Positions 6,955-15,202 of a stretch of 64,000 nucleotides of DNA are shown here, piece by piece. Location: positions 124,001-188,000 of the forward strand of contig NZ_JAQFIN010000003.1 in NCBI RefSeq assembly GCF_029504695.1, in the 5' to 3' direction. A model generated the notes under the pieces. It was not told the origin of the DNA and made no database searches. It saw nothing but the letters and a program-made list of their open reading frames with translations. Each line of letters begins with the position of its first letter. Positions within the stretch are counted from its first letter, which is position 1. The stretch is from Parabacteroides sp. PF5-6. Its GTDB lineage: Bacteria > Bacteroidota > Bacteroidia > Bacteroidales > Tannerellaceae. The position numbers and the translations under genes are program-made.

Positions 6955-7872
6955 TCATGGGAAAATAATTGTGACCCGGGTACCTTTGTTTATTTCGGAA
7001 TAGATTGAAATTCGGGAGCCGTAGGCACTTAAGATCCTAAGAGACAGAGATAATCCGATGCCCTGACCGGCATACCCCCGAGTATTGCTTGCCCGGAAAA
7101 AAGGTTGAAAAATATATTCCAAATCATCGGCGGGAATACCGATTCCGTGGTCTTCGATCTCCAGTTCATTGCCCCGAAGCCGGATAAAAACCCTCTTTTC
7201 ATCGGAATACTTCAAGGCATTACTCAGGATATTCTCAATGGCTATCTTTAATAAGGAAGGATTGGCATGGACCACAAAAGAGAAATGGTCGGGAGAGAAG
7301 TCGACCCTTCCCTGGGCAAACTGCCGGAGGAACTCGGCAATCAGGATCGGTTCGGTGGTATTCTGCAGGATATCTTCATTCTCGCGTGAGAGAAAAAGCA
7401 GATGCTTCATCAGTTGAATGATGCGTTTGGTCTCATCCAGTATTCTGTTCAACGCTATTTGATATTCTGCCGGTGTTCTTTCTTTCAACAGCGTAATCTC
7501 GCATTCGCCCTGGATGGCTGTCAGGGGGTTGTTCAATTCGTGGGAAGCGCTTCGGACAAAAGCTTTCTCACTCTGGTAAGAGCTGTTGATCCGTTCGATC
7601 ATCCGGGCGGAATAATGCTTCCCAACCCCATAAACAAAGAGAGAGCTGACAACGACCAGACCGCATAACATCCAGGCGATGCCCTGCCTGATCTTGTTGC
7701 CATATAAGATGATCTCCCGGTAGTTCGCTTCTCCGATCTCATTCATTCGCTCCTCCGGTAATAAATTATAAAGGTAGAAGGTGGCAATAATGTAAAAGGC
7801 AATGGCGATCAACACGATTATCCCGATGATAACCGAGGTATAGGAAAGCGCTATTTTGTCACTCGTCTTCAT
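6955..7872 (-). CDS. sensor histidine kinase
   Basis: 305 residues. Two membrane helices (about 10-33 and 66-85) enclose a short periplasmic loop of about 30 residues. Then follow a HisKA dimerisation helix with the phospho-acceptor His in ASHELNNPLTAIQGE and a complete HATPase_c domain (NILSNALKYSD N box, DHGIGIP G1, GQGIGLSLS G2). There is no HAMP or PAS domain, and the tiny sensor loop suggests sensing within the membrane or through a partner. Its start overlaps the stop of the response regulator gene, the usual coupling of a cognate pair. The target genes are not evident from the sequence. Confidence 0.93.
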   Translation of the reverse strand: MKTSDKIALSYTSVIIGIIVLIAIAFYIIATFYLYNLLPEERMNEIGEANYREIILYGNKIRQGIAWMLCGLVVVSSLFVYGVGKHYSARMIERINSSYQSEKAFVRSASHELNNPLTAIQGECEITLLKERTPAEYQIALNRILDETKRIIQLMKHLLFLSRENEDILQNTTEPILIAEFLRQFAQGRVDFSPDHFSFVVHANPSLLKIAIENILSNALKYSDEKRVFIRLRGNELEIEDHGIGIPADDLEYIFQPFFRASNTRGYAGQGIGLSLSLRILSAYGSRISIYSEINKGTRVTIIFP

Positions 7873-8561
7873 ACTTCAAGCATATAGCCGATACCGGTTA
7901 CCGTACGGATCATTTTCTTTCGGAAGCCTTTATCTATTTTCCCCCGCAGGTAGTTCACATACACATCGACGATGTTCATGTTGCGGTCCGGTTCTTTCTC
8001 CCATACCTGTTTGATCAGATCTTCCCGGCTGACCGGCGTGCCCTGATGGGTGATGAGGTATTCCAGTAGTTTATATTCGCGGGTGGTCAGGTCTATCGTT
8101 TTATTGTTGCGGACAGCCCGGCGGGTAGCCGGATCCAGGCTCAGATCAAGGTATTGAAGGGGCTTGGAGGCATCGGCAGGTTCGGGCACTTCCCCACCCC
8201 GCCGGCGCAGTAAAGCGGCGACTCTGGCTTTTAACTCCTGAAAACTAAAAGGTTTTACCAGGTAATCATCTGCTCCGGCATCTAATCCGCCGACAATATC
8301 ATCGGTGGTCCCTAAAGCGGTAAGCATAATAACCGGAACGGCATACCCGAAAGCTTTCCGGTATGTACTGCAAAGCTCCAATCCGGTCATCCCGGGCATG
8401 ATAATATCCAATATCAGGAGATCGAACTTTTCTCTCTGCAATACCGCCCAGCCGCTTTGGCCGTCCGAAGCGATCTGCACGTCATATCCGAACTCTTCCA
8501 ATCCGCGTTGGATAAAGGAAGAGATATTGGTTTCATCTTCTACTACTAATATGCTGGCCAT
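7869..8561 (-). CDS. OmpR-family response regulator
   Basis: 230 residues from the ATG at 8561 (MASILVVEDETNIS). A longer TTG-started frame from 8612 is unlikely because a -7 box overlaps that site. The receiver domain shows the acidic pair VEDE, the phospho-acceptor Asp in LLILDIIMPGMTG, and Lys in DDYLVKPFSF. The C-terminus is a winged helix of OmpR/PhoB type (LTTREYKLLEYLITHQG, NIVDVYVNYLRGKID, RTVTGIGYML). It overlaps the adjacent histidine kinase by 4 bp and should be its partner, binding direct repeats at unknown promoters. Confidence 0.95.
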   Translation of the reverse strand: MASILVVEDETNISSFIQRGLEEFGYDVQIASDGQSGWAVLQREKFDLLILDIIMPGMTGLELCSTYRKAFGYAVPVIMLTALGTTDDIVGGLDAGADDYLVKPFSFQELKARVAALLRRRGGEVPEPADASKPLQYLDLSLDPATRRAVRNNKTIDLTTREYKLLEYLITHQGTPVSREDLIKQVWEKEPDRNMNIVDVYVNYLRGKIDKGFRKKMIRTVTGIGYMLEV

Positions 8562-8609
8562 TTGATTGTGAGGTACGCTGTTATTCCATAAAAATTGTTT
8601 AAAGCACCT

Positions 8610-8617
8610 CAAAAATA
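8610..8617 (-). promoter_or_regulatory. -7 box TATTTTTG for the two-component operon
   Basis: Minus-strand TATTTTTG, 49 bp before the regulator ATG at 8561. It fixes the likely start because transcription would begin downstream of the alternative TTG at 8612. Confidence 0.55.
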
Positions 8618-8638
8618 GGCTATTTTGGGGACATTCAC

Positions 8639-8646
8639 TATATTTG
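8639..8646 (+). promoter_or_regulatory. -7 box TATATTTG for the DUF362/NapH-G pair
   Basis: TATATTTG, 47 bp before the ATG at 8693 and divergent from the two-component promoter 21 bp away. Confidence 0.6.
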
Positions 8647-8692
8647 TTTTCCCAAAAATGAGTACAACAAGTTTAATGAAGTAAAAACTGAA

Positions 8693-9625
8693 ATGAAAAG
8701 ACGTGATTTTATTAAGACCAGTGTAGCAGCAAGCGCGGCTTTAACGTTGAATTTCGATGGTTTACAGGCGGCTTTGAAGTCGAACAATATGATTGTGGAG
8801 CAAATACCCGATATGGTTGCCGTTATGGGCGGCGAACCGGCAACTATGCTCGACAAAGCTTTGGAAGAACTGGGTGGTATCGGCAAATTCATCAAGAAAG
8901 GGCAGAAAGTGGTGATCAAACCGAATATCGGTTGGGACCGCAAACCGGAACTGGCAGCCAATACCAATCCCGAATTGGTGAAAGCGTTGGTCAAGAAATG
9001 CCTGGAAGCCGGAGCGGAAAAGGTTACCGTATTCGACCAGACCTGCGACAACTGGCAGAAATGTTACGACAATAGCGGTATCGCCGCAGCCGCCAAAGAA
9101 GCCGGGGCGATCGTTATGCCGGCCAATGAAGAGAAGTATTTCAAAGAAGTATCCATTCCCAAAGGAGTTGTATTGAAGAAAGCCAAGATACATGAAGCCT
9201 TGATTGAAGCGGATGCCTGGATCAATCTTCCGGTATTAAAGAACCATGGCGGCGCCAAGCTGAGCTGTGCCATGAAAAACTATATGGGGATTGTCTGGGA
9301 CCGTCGGTTCTTCCATTCCAACGACCTGCAACAATGTATCGCGGATATCTGTACCTGGGAAAAGAAACCGGTACTGAATATCGTAGATGCGTATCGGATC
9401 ATGCACCAGAACGGCCCGCAAGGCAAGAGCGCGGCCGACGTGGCAACGGTCAAATCCCTGATCGCCTCACCGAATATCGTAGCTGTCGATACCGCTGCTC
9501 TGGGAATGTTCAACCAGGTGAAGAAACTGGACATCGAAGCCGTAGGCCACTTAGCCAAAGGCGAAGCGTTGAATCTGGGAAGTACAGATCTGAAGAAGGT
9601 AAACATCAAACGTGTTAAGATTTGA
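8693..9625 (+). CDS. DUF362-domain protein with Tat signal
   Basis: 310 residues. The N-terminus MKRRDFIKTSVAASAALTL is a twin-arginine-type signal with hydrophobic core, so the protein is probably exported. The body matches DUF362: KKGQKVVIKPNIGWDR, GAEKVTVFDQTCDNW, DAWINLPVLKNHGGAKLSCAMKNYMG and NIVDAYRIMHQNGP. DUF362 proteins often accompany polyferredoxins and may carry or insert redox cofactors; the exact reaction is not known. Here it is directly followed by a membrane polyferredoxin gene (5-bp gap to its ATG), so the two likely form one electron-transfer unit at the inner membrane. Confidence 0.88.
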   Translation: MKRRDFIKTSVAASAALTLNFDGLQAALKSNNMIVEQIPDMVAVMGGEPATMLDKALEELGGIGKFIKKGQKVVIKPNIGWDRKPELAANTNPELVKALVKKCLEAGAEKVTVFDQTCDNWQKCYDNSGIAAAAKEAGAIVMPANEEKYFKEVSIPKGVVLKKAKIHEALIEADAWINLPVLKNHGGAKLSCAMKNYMGIVWDRRFFHSNDLQQCIADICTWEKKPVLNIVDAYRIMHQNGPQGKSAADVATVKSLIASPNIVAVDTAALGMFNQVKKLDIEAVGHLAKGEALNLGSTDLKKVNIKRVKI

Positions 9626-9630
9626 TCCGT

Positions 9631-11184
9631 ATGAAACGGCCTAATTATTTGAAAGGATTGCGGGTCTTGCTCGCAATCTTGTTTTTCGTACCTATCCTTT
9701 TCTTTTTTGTGGACTTCCGGGCGCTTATGCCGGTATCGACCCATACCCTTCTGCATCTGCAGATCGTACCGGCGATCCTTAGCGGGATGGTAGGCATCCT
9801 GTTGGTACAACTTGTATTGGCATTGGTGTTCGGACGTATCTATTGTTCGGTGATCTGTCCCGCCGGCGTTTTTCAGGATATCATCAACCGGCTGTTTTGC
9901 ATCGGTAAGAAAAAGAAGAAAGGGCCCAGAAGGTTTGCTTATCGCAAACCGATGAATTATCTGCGTTACATACTACTCGGACTAATCACGGTTTTAGCCC
10001 TCTTCGGTTCGATCGAACTGTTAATGGCTCTTGATCCCTATAGTAATTTCGGCCGGATGGCCGCCAATCTCTTTCGTCCGGCAGTTGTCTGGATAAATAA
10101 TGGATTGGCAGACATACTGGCGAGAGCGGATAATTATACCTTATTCCATGTAACCCTTACGACGGTTACTACGGCCGGACTGATCGGCGGAACGATCGCT
10201 TTACTGGTATTTATCGTGATGGTCGTAACCCGCGGACGTTTGTTCTGTAACACCTTGTGTCCCGTCGGCGGCTTATTGAGCCTGGTGTCCCGTTATTCCT
10301 TTTTCCGTGTTTCCATCGATCAGGAGAAATGTATCAGTTGCGGCTTGTGCGAACAGAGTTGCAAAGCGGAAGCGATTGATGTAAAAGCATTGACTGTCGA
10401 CAACTCCCGTTGTGTGGATTGTTTCAACTGTATCTCTTCCTGCAAGAAAGACAGTATTCATTATCGCTTTCAGTTGCCTGGGCGTAAAGAGGCGAAAGAA
10501 AGCAAAGAAGATCTTTCGTCGCAGAGCCGTCGCCAGTTTATTGCCACAGGGGCTACCATAGCGGCGACACTTCCCGTAGTCTCGGCTGTGGCACGGGCTA
10601 CCGGCACGGCGCAGACCGCAAAGACGGCGCCCGTCACGCCTCCGGGATCGATCAGCCTGGAACGGTTTAAAGATAAATGTACCGGTTGCCATCTCTGTGT
10701 GGTGCATTGCCCGAGTCAGGTGCTTTATCCCGCCGGACTTCAGTTTGGCCTGGGGTATGCCCTGAAACCGCACATGGCTTATATCGATAGCTATTGCAAT
10801 TACGAATGTACGGTCTGTGCGGAAGTATGCCCCAACAAAGCGATAGAGCTGACGTCTGTCGATGATAAAATGACCACGCAGGTGGGCATTGCCGAGTTCT
10901 TCCTCGAGCGTTGTATCGTCGAAACCGAGAATACCGACTGCGGCGCCTGTTCGGAACACTGTCCGACACAGGCGGTTCACATGGAGCTGTATAAAGAAGG
11001 ATCCACGCTGACCGTGCCGGTGGTCGAACCGGAATTATGCGTGGGCTGCGGAGGCTGTGAATCGATCTGTCCGGTACGGCCGGAAAGGGCGATTATTATT
11101 AAATCGAATATCGTGCATCAACGGGTAGAGAAACCGGCTGAAGAGGAAGTTTTGGAGATCGAAATCGATGATTTCGGGTTTTAA
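9631..11184 (+). CDS. NapH/NapG-like membrane polyferredoxin with internal twin-arginine segment
   Basis: 517 residues from ATG 9631; a TTG at 9622 overlapping the upstream stop is less likely. The first half is NapH-like: four membrane helices and two CX3CP motifs (YCSVICPAG, FCNTLCPVG), then two [4Fe-4S] motifs (CISCGLCEQSCK, CVDCFNCISSCK). At about residue 300 comes a second signal-like element, SRRQFIATGATIAATLPVV, followed by four more cluster motifs (CTGCHLCVVHCP, CTVCAEVCP, CGACSEHCP, CVGCGGCESICP). This looks like NapH fused to NapG, with a Tat-type signal in the middle. It probably moves electrons from quinol to a periplasmic acceptor, with the DUF362 protein as partner. Confidence 0.87.
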   Translation: MKRPNYLKGLRVLLAILFFVPILFFFVDFRALMPVSTHTLLHLQIVPAILSGMVGILLVQLVLALVFGRIYCSVICPAGVFQDIINRLFCIGKKKKKGPRRFAYRKPMNYLRYILLGLITVLALFGSIELLMALDPYSNFGRMAANLFRPAVVWINNGLADILARADNYTLFHVTLTTVTTAGLIGGTIALLVFIVMVVTRGRLFCNTLCPVGGLLSLVSRYSFFRVSIDQEKCISCGLCEQSCKAEAIDVKALTVDNSRCVDCFNCISSCKKDSIHYRFQLPGRKEAKESKEDLSSQSRRQFIATGATIAATLPVVSAVARATGTAQTAKTAPVTPPGSISLERFKDKCTGCHLCVVHCPSQVLYPAGLQFGLGYALKPHMAYIDSYCNYECTVCAEVCPNKAIELTSVDDKMTTQVGIAEFFLERCIVETENTDCGACSEHCPTQAVHMELYKEGSTLTVPVVEPELCVGCGGCESICPVRPERAIIIKSNIVHQRVEKPAEEEVLEIEIDDFGF

Positions 11185-11200
11185 TTCCCAACAGAAATAC

Positions 11201-11208
11201 TACCTTTG
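11201..11208 (+). promoter_or_regulatory. -7 box TACCTTTG for tgt
   Basis: TACCTTTG, 26 bp before the tgt ATG. It matches TAnnTTTG exactly, although tgt is only 42 bp from the gene before it, so tgt has its own promoter. Confidence 0.6.
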
Positions 11209-11226
11209 CGATCTATTTGAAGAAAG

Positions 11227-12357
11227 ATGACATTCGATATACACTATAAAGATACCCAGTCAAATGCAAGGGCAGGTTCGATTACTACCGATCACGGTGT
11301 GATCGAAACGCCCATTTTCATGCCTGTAGGAACACAGGGAACGGTGAAAGCCGTGCAAATGCCGGAACTGAAAAGCGATACCAAAGCCCAGATTATCCTG
11401 GGCAATACCTATCATCTGTATCTGCGTCCGGGCATCGAGATACTGGAAAGAGCCGGCGGCTTACATAAGTTTAACAGTTGGGATGGTCCGATCCTGACCG
11501 ATAGCGGTGGCTTCCAGGTATTCTCCCTGTCGGAAAACCGCAAATTGAAAGAAGAAGGAGCGGAATTCCGTTCGCATATCGATGGCTCCAAGCATCTGTT
11601 TACACCCGAAAAGGTGATGGATATCCAGCGGGCGATCGGTGCGGATATCATTATGGCTTTCGATGAATGCTGTCCGGGCGATGCGGAATATGGCTACGCC
11701 AAACAATCCCTCGAACTGACGGAGCGGTGGTTGGATCGTTGCTTCAAACGTTTCCATGCGACAGAACCTAAATACGGCTACAATCAATCTCTCTTCCCGA
11801 TCGTGCAAGGCTGTGTGTACACCGATCTGCGGCAGCGGGCGGCGGAGCATATCGCCCGGTTAGGCGCCGACGGCAATGCGATCGGAGGCCTGGCCGTGGG
11901 CGAACCGACCGACAAGATGTATGAGATGATCGAGGTGGTCAATGAAATACTGCCGAAAGACAAACCCCGTTACCTGATGGGTGTCGGTACTCCTGTGAAT
12001 CTGTTGGAAGCGATCGAACGCGGAGTCGATATGTTCGACTGTATCATGCCTACGCGGAACGGGCGAAACGGCCAGTTGTTTACCTGGTACGGAACAATCA
12101 ATATCAAAAACAAAAAGTGGGAAGACGATTTCTCCCCCATCGATCCCGACGGTCATTCGTATGTCGATACATTATATAATAAGGCCTATCTTCATCACCT
12201 GATTAAAGCGGATGAATTGCTGGGCTTACAGATAGCTTCCCTTCACAATCTGGCCTTCTACCTGGAATTGGTCCGCCAGGCGCGCCAGCATATTATCGAA
12301 GGAGACTATACCACCTGGAAAACAACTATGGTGAGACAACTTTCAAATCGTTTGTAA
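11227..12357 (+). CDS. tgt: queuine tRNA-ribosyltransferase
   Basis: 376 residues, the normal bacterial length. It exchanges guanine-34 in GUN-anticodon tRNAs for preQ1. Motifs seen are TPIFMPVGTQGTVKAV, LTDSGGFQVFSL (nucleophile and substrate aspartates), RYLMGVGTPVNLLEAI and DMFDCIMPTRNGRNG with the catalytic Asp. The zinc site differs from the usual form: the cysteine-rich motif CxCxxC is replaced near the C-terminus by a stretch reading INIKNKKWEDDFSPIDPD, and the histidine-containing HHLIKADELLG is present. This cysteine-less variant appears typical of part of the Bacteroidetes, but I cannot verify it here. The next gene starts 1 bp after its stop. Confidence 0.95.
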   Translation: MTFDIHYKDTQSNARAGSITTDHGVIETPIFMPVGTQGTVKAVQMPELKSDTKAQIILGNTYHLYLRPGIEILERAGGLHKFNSWDGPILTDSGGFQVFSLSENRKLKEEGAEFRSHIDGSKHLFTPEKVMDIQRAIGADIIMAFDECCPGDAEYGYAKQSLELTERWLDRCFKRFHATEPKYGYNQSLFPIVQGCVYTDLRQRAAEHIARLGADGNAIGGLAVGEPTDKMYEMIEVVNEILPKDKPRYLMGVGTPVNLLEAIERGVDMFDCIMPTRNGRNGQLFTWYGTINIKNKKWEDDFSPIDPDGHSYVDTLYNKAYLHHLIKADELLGLQIASLHNLAFYLELVRQARQHIIEGDYTTWKTTMVRQLSNRL

Positions 12358-12358
12358 G

Positions 12359-13444
12359 ATGAAATACAAGTTGAAGAAAATAGATTGGTACATCATCAAG
12401 CAGTTCCTCGGAACGTATCTCTTCGCCATTGCGTTGATCATCTCGATCTCCGTCGTATTCGATATCAATGAGAAGATCGATAAGTTCCTGAGTCCGGATG
12501 TGCCGTTGAAAGCGATTATCTTCGACTACTACATGAACTTCATTCCTTATTTCGCCAACCTTTTCAGTCCCTTGTTTACTTTTATTGCGGTCATCTTCTT
12601 TACTTCCCGCCTGGCGGAGAAGTCGGAGATCATTGCGATGTTATCGAGCGGGGTTAGTTTTCAGCGTTTGATGATCCCTTATATGCTTTCGGCAACGATC
12701 ATTGCTCTGGCTACCTTCGTATTGAATTCTTATATCATCCCGCCGGCCAATATTACCCGGATTGAATTTCAGAACACGTATATAAAGAACAAAAGGGTCG
12801 ACTATGCGCGCAATGTGCAGTTGGAAGTCGAACCCGGCGTCATTGCTTATTTCGACCGTTATGACGACCGTTCCAGCATGGGTTATGGCTTTTCATTGGA
12901 ACATTTCGATGATAAGAAGTTAGCTTCCCGGTTGACCGCCAAATCCATCAAGTACGATTCCATTTATGCCTGGACGGTTATCGATTATATGATCCGTGAC
13001 TTTGACGGAATGAAAGAAACGATCCGGGAAGGGAACCGTATGGATACGACACTCACCATTGTGCCTTCCGACTTCCTGATTGCCGTGAACGATAACGAAA
13101 CCATGACGACTCCGGAATTACATACCTATATTACCCGGCAGAAGAAACGCGGTATCGGCAATATCCAATCGTTTGAGATCGAATACCACAAACGCTTTGC
13201 CGCCATTATGGCGTCTTATATCCTGACACTGATTGGTGTATCTCTGTCGTCCCGGAAGATCAAAGGTGGTATGGGACTGAATATCGGGATCGGGATCGGA
13301 CTGAGTTTCTCTTATATTCTTTTCACCACCATTTCCTCTACCTTTGCCGTCAATGGAAGTATGAGCCCGATGATTGCTGCCTGGCTGCCGAATATTCTTT
13401 ATGTATTTATTGCGGCTTATTTGTATAAGAAGGCGCCGAGGTAA
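12359..13444 (+). CDS. LptF/LptG-family lipopolysaccharide-export permease
   Basis: 361 residues, YjgP/YjgQ family. The N-terminus has MKYKLKKIDWYIIKQFLGTY, the usual cytoplasmic coupling start. Membrane helices lie at about 15-35, 60-80 and 100-120. A periplasmic beta-jellyroll of about 130 residues follows, then three C-terminal helices (YILTLIGVSLSS, GIGLSFSYILFTTISS, WLPNILYVFIAAYLY). LptF and LptG form the inner-membrane part of the LptB2FGC exporter that moves LPS towards the outer membrane. No sister permease is adjacent, so F or G cannot be assigned. It is coupled to tgt (1-bp gap) and ends just before a 10-bp repeat array. Confidence 0.92.
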   Translation: MKYKLKKIDWYIIKQFLGTYLFAIALIISISVVFDINEKIDKFLSPDVPLKAIIFDYYMNFIPYFANLFSPLFTFIAVIFFTSRLAEKSEIIAMLSSGVSFQRLMIPYMLSATIIALATFVLNSYIIPPANITRIEFQNTYIKNKRVDYARNVQLEVEPGVIAYFDRYDDRSSMGYGFSLEHFDDKKLASRLTAKSIKYDSIYAWTVIDYMIRDFDGMKETIREGNRMDTTLTIVPSDFLIAVNDNETMTTPELHTYITRQKKRGIGNIQSFEIEYHKRFAAIMASYILTLIGVSLSSRKIKGGMGLNIGIGIGLSFSYILFTTISSTFAVNGSMSPMIAAWLPNILYVFIAAYLYKKAPR

Positions 13445-13455
13445 GAAGGGGATTA

Positions 13456-13526
13456 GGAATTCATAGGAGCTCATAGGAATTCATAAGAATTCATAAGAGC
13501 TTATAGGGAAATCATAAGAACTTATT
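13456..13526. repeat. 10-bp tandem repeat array between convergent genes
   Basis: Seven units of about 10 bp of the form RGARYTCATA (GGAATTCATA, GGAGCTCATA, AGAATTCATA and variants) fill the gap between the LPS permease and the PorT-like gene and reach its stop codon at 13522. The same decamer family occurs at 21449-21600. Confidence 0.85.
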
Positions 13527-14223
13527 CAAAATTGAAGGTGAGTACGATCATTCGGCTCGTGGCTTTCGACAAGGCATCCGTATAGATCATCTGTTCTTTA
13601 TCCAAAAGATCGGTACGATCCTTCTCCAATAGATCGACCAGACCGAAACAAAACTTCAATTCGGGAGATAATTTAAAGAAAGGAAGGTATATATCACATC
13701 CGAAACCAAACGTAATACCGAAATCGGTGCCTTTCAACAAGAGCGGGTTTCCTTTCTTACGCCCCAGATCCAATGCGCCATAGACTCCACCGGTCACGTA
13801 AGGGCGATAATTATTCAAGCGCAAAGCACTGTATTTCAGTTCTACCGGAAAGGTCATGTAATTCGAACGAACATTGGTCTTAAACTCCTCGCCTGTCTCC
13901 TGGCTTCGGAAGACAAAGCTTTTGTCTCCGAAATAAAGCGTTGGAGTTACCCGCAGGTTGAAATAGGGATTCAGATACATATCCCCAATCACACCGACAC
14001 TGAAGCCGGGGTTATACGAGGGTATCTCGGCATACAGTGTTTGTCCGCCGGAGGTCACCCCCGTATGGGTCAATATCAAATCCTGCGTGTGCAGCCCGAT
14101 ATGGAAACCGAGATGGTATAACTTCATATCGGCATACGGCTGATTCTTCACCCGCTCCGTTTGTGCCCCGGCGCCGAAAGCGATCAGGACTATGGTTGTC
14201 ATTAAAAGGAATACTTTTCTCAC
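13522..14223 (-). CDS. PorT-like outer-membrane beta-barrel protein
   Basis: 233 residues. A signal peptide (MRKVFLLMTTIVLIAFGAGA, cut before QTERV) precedes a beta-barrel with alternating strands such as GFHIGLHTQDLILTH, FNLRVTPTLYFGDKSF, YMTFPVELKYSAL, YRPYVTGGVYGALDLG and FGITFGFGCDIYLP, ending in VLTFNFE with a terminal aromatic position. Length and layout resemble PorT, an outer-membrane component of type IX secretion, but general OMP_b-brl_2 barrels look similar, so the role is inferred. It is transcribed from its own promoter (TACTTTTG at 14270) and its last codons touch the decamer array. Confidence 0.65.
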   Translation of the reverse strand: MRKVFLLMTTIVLIAFGAGAQTERVKNQPYADMKLYHLGFHIGLHTQDLILTHTGVTSGGQTLYAEIPSYNPGFSVGVIGDMYLNPYFNLRVTPTLYFGDKSFVFRSQETGEEFKTNVRSNYMTFPVELKYSALRLNNYRPYVTGGVYGALDLGRKKGNPLLLKGTDFGITFGFGCDIYLPFFKLSPELKFCFGLVDLLEKDRTDLLDKEQMIYTDALSKATSRMIVLTFNFE

Positions 14224-14269
14224 CGACTCAACAATTTTGAATTATAACGTCAATTCAAGCGACTTATTG

Positions 14270-14277
14270 CAAAAGTA
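14270..14277 (-). promoter_or_regulatory. -7 box TACTTTTG for the PorT-like gene
   Basis: Minus-strand TACTTTTG, 47 bp before the ATG at 14223. Confidence 0.55.
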
Positions 14278-14329
14278 CAACATAATTAGATAAAATAGCT
14301 TTCCTCTTTTTTATATAAAAAGAAACTTT

Positions 14330-14337
14330 TATCTTTG
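14330..14337 (+). promoter_or_regulatory. -7 box TATCTTTG for the ferredoxin gene
   Basis: TATCTTTG, 88 bp before the ATG at 14425. The leader contains a small hairpin (AACAGG...CCTGTT around 14360-14380). Confidence 0.65.
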
Positions 14338-14424
14338 CGCACGTGTTTATGTAATAGGAACAGGGCTGATCCTGTTACTTGGCGAAAGACCGAACTAATA
14401 GTATAAATTAAAAAAGAAAGAAAA

Positions 14425-14592
14425 ATGGCTTACGTAATTAGTGATGATTGTATTGCTTGCGGAACTTGTATTGATGAGTGTCCGGTAGGCGCAATTTCAG
14501 AAGGAGATATCTATGCTATCGATCCTGAATTGTGTACAGATTGTGGAACCTGCGCTGATGCTTGTCCCACAGAAGCTATTCACCCGGCATAA
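14425..14592 (+). CDS. 2x[4Fe-4S] ferredoxin, 55 residues
   Basis: A short gene coding for 55 residues beginning MAYVISDDCIACGTCIDECP and continuing to CTDCGTCADACPTEAIHPA. Two complete CX2CX2CX3CP motifs identify a clostridial-type bacterial ferredoxin, a soluble low-potential electron carrier for anaerobic oxidoreductases such as pyruvate:ferredoxin oxidoreductase. A strong promoter box, a long leader and a perfect terminator 45 bp after the stop show that it is a single-gene, probably highly expressed unit. Confidence 0.96.
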   Translation: MAYVISDDCIACGTCIDECPVGAISEGDIYAIDPELCTDCGTCADACPTEAIHPA

Positions 14593-14636
14593 AACAAACG
14601 CAGAGCGGGTTTATACAAAAAACTGAAAACAACACA

Positions 14637-14679
14637 ACGGGCTGTTCACTTATATAAGTAAACAGCCCGTTATCTTTTG
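14637..14679 (+). terminator. bidirectional rho-independent terminator
   Basis: ACGGGCTGTT pairs with AACAGCCCGT (14637-14670), and the loop itself contains the palindrome ACTTATATAAGT, giving a stem of about 16 bp with one mismatch, followed by TTATCTTTT. It serves the ferredoxin gene and may also end the convergent PUR-protein gene. Confidence 0.85.
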
Positions 14680-14701
14680 TATATACTGCCCGAACGATCG
14701 G

Positions 14702-15052
14702 TTAGAATTCGATATCTATCTTGAGGTCTCCATCCGGTTCTTTTACGTCTTCTTCTCCCGCATGGTTCCGTTGTTTGATATAATTGATCACTTCGTTCAT
14801 GCCATCCATGAACTTTTCAAAATCCTCCTTATACAAGAAGATTTTATGTTTCTCGAAAGTAACTTGCGTTCCTTCTTTGGACTGTACCTTCTTGCTCTCG
14901 GTAATCGCGAGGAAAAGATCATCTTTGAGGTTCTTCTTTACGTCCAAATAATAAATACGTTTTCCCGCTTTAATCGCTTTTGAATACAGTATCTCCTTGT
15001 CGCCACCTTCAACATGCATTTTTTTGGTCGAATCTTCCATGACAGCTAACAT
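14702..15052 (-). CDS. PUR-domain DNA/RNA-binding protein (DUF3276)
   Basis: 116 residues from the ATG at 15052; an alternative ATG at 15040 would begin MEDSTKK. The core EILYSKAIKAGKRIYYLDVK, DDLFLAITESKK, TFEKHKIFLYKEDFEKF matches the small PUR-alpha-like family of Bacteroidetes and spirochaetes: one beta-beta-beta-beta-alpha PUR repeat that binds single-stranded nucleic acid and dimerises. The acidic tail (EEDVKEPDGDLKIDIEF) resembles tails of other nucleic-acid chaperones. It is a single-gene unit converging on the ferredoxin terminator. Confidence 0.85.
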   Translation of the reverse strand: MLAVMEDSTKKMHVEGGDKEILYSKAIKAGKRIYYLDVKKNLKDDLFLAITESKKVQSKEGTQVTFEKHKIFLYKEDFEKFMDGMNEVINYIKQRNHAGEEDVKEPDGDLKIDIEF

Positions 15053-15202
15053 TGTTAAATTCCCACTACTTTATTTCTATCTAAAGTTCAAATATGTGAA
15101 TTATTTTTTAAACGACCTCGTTTTATGCCGATAAAAAGTCAAAAAAGAACAGAAAGTCACAAAAAAGGCTAAAACGGTTGGCGGGGACAAACGAAAAAAC
15201 GA

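Noticed and set aside
9622-9630. TTG start for the NapH-like gene
   Set aside because: An ATG follows 9 bp later and gives the expected N-terminus.
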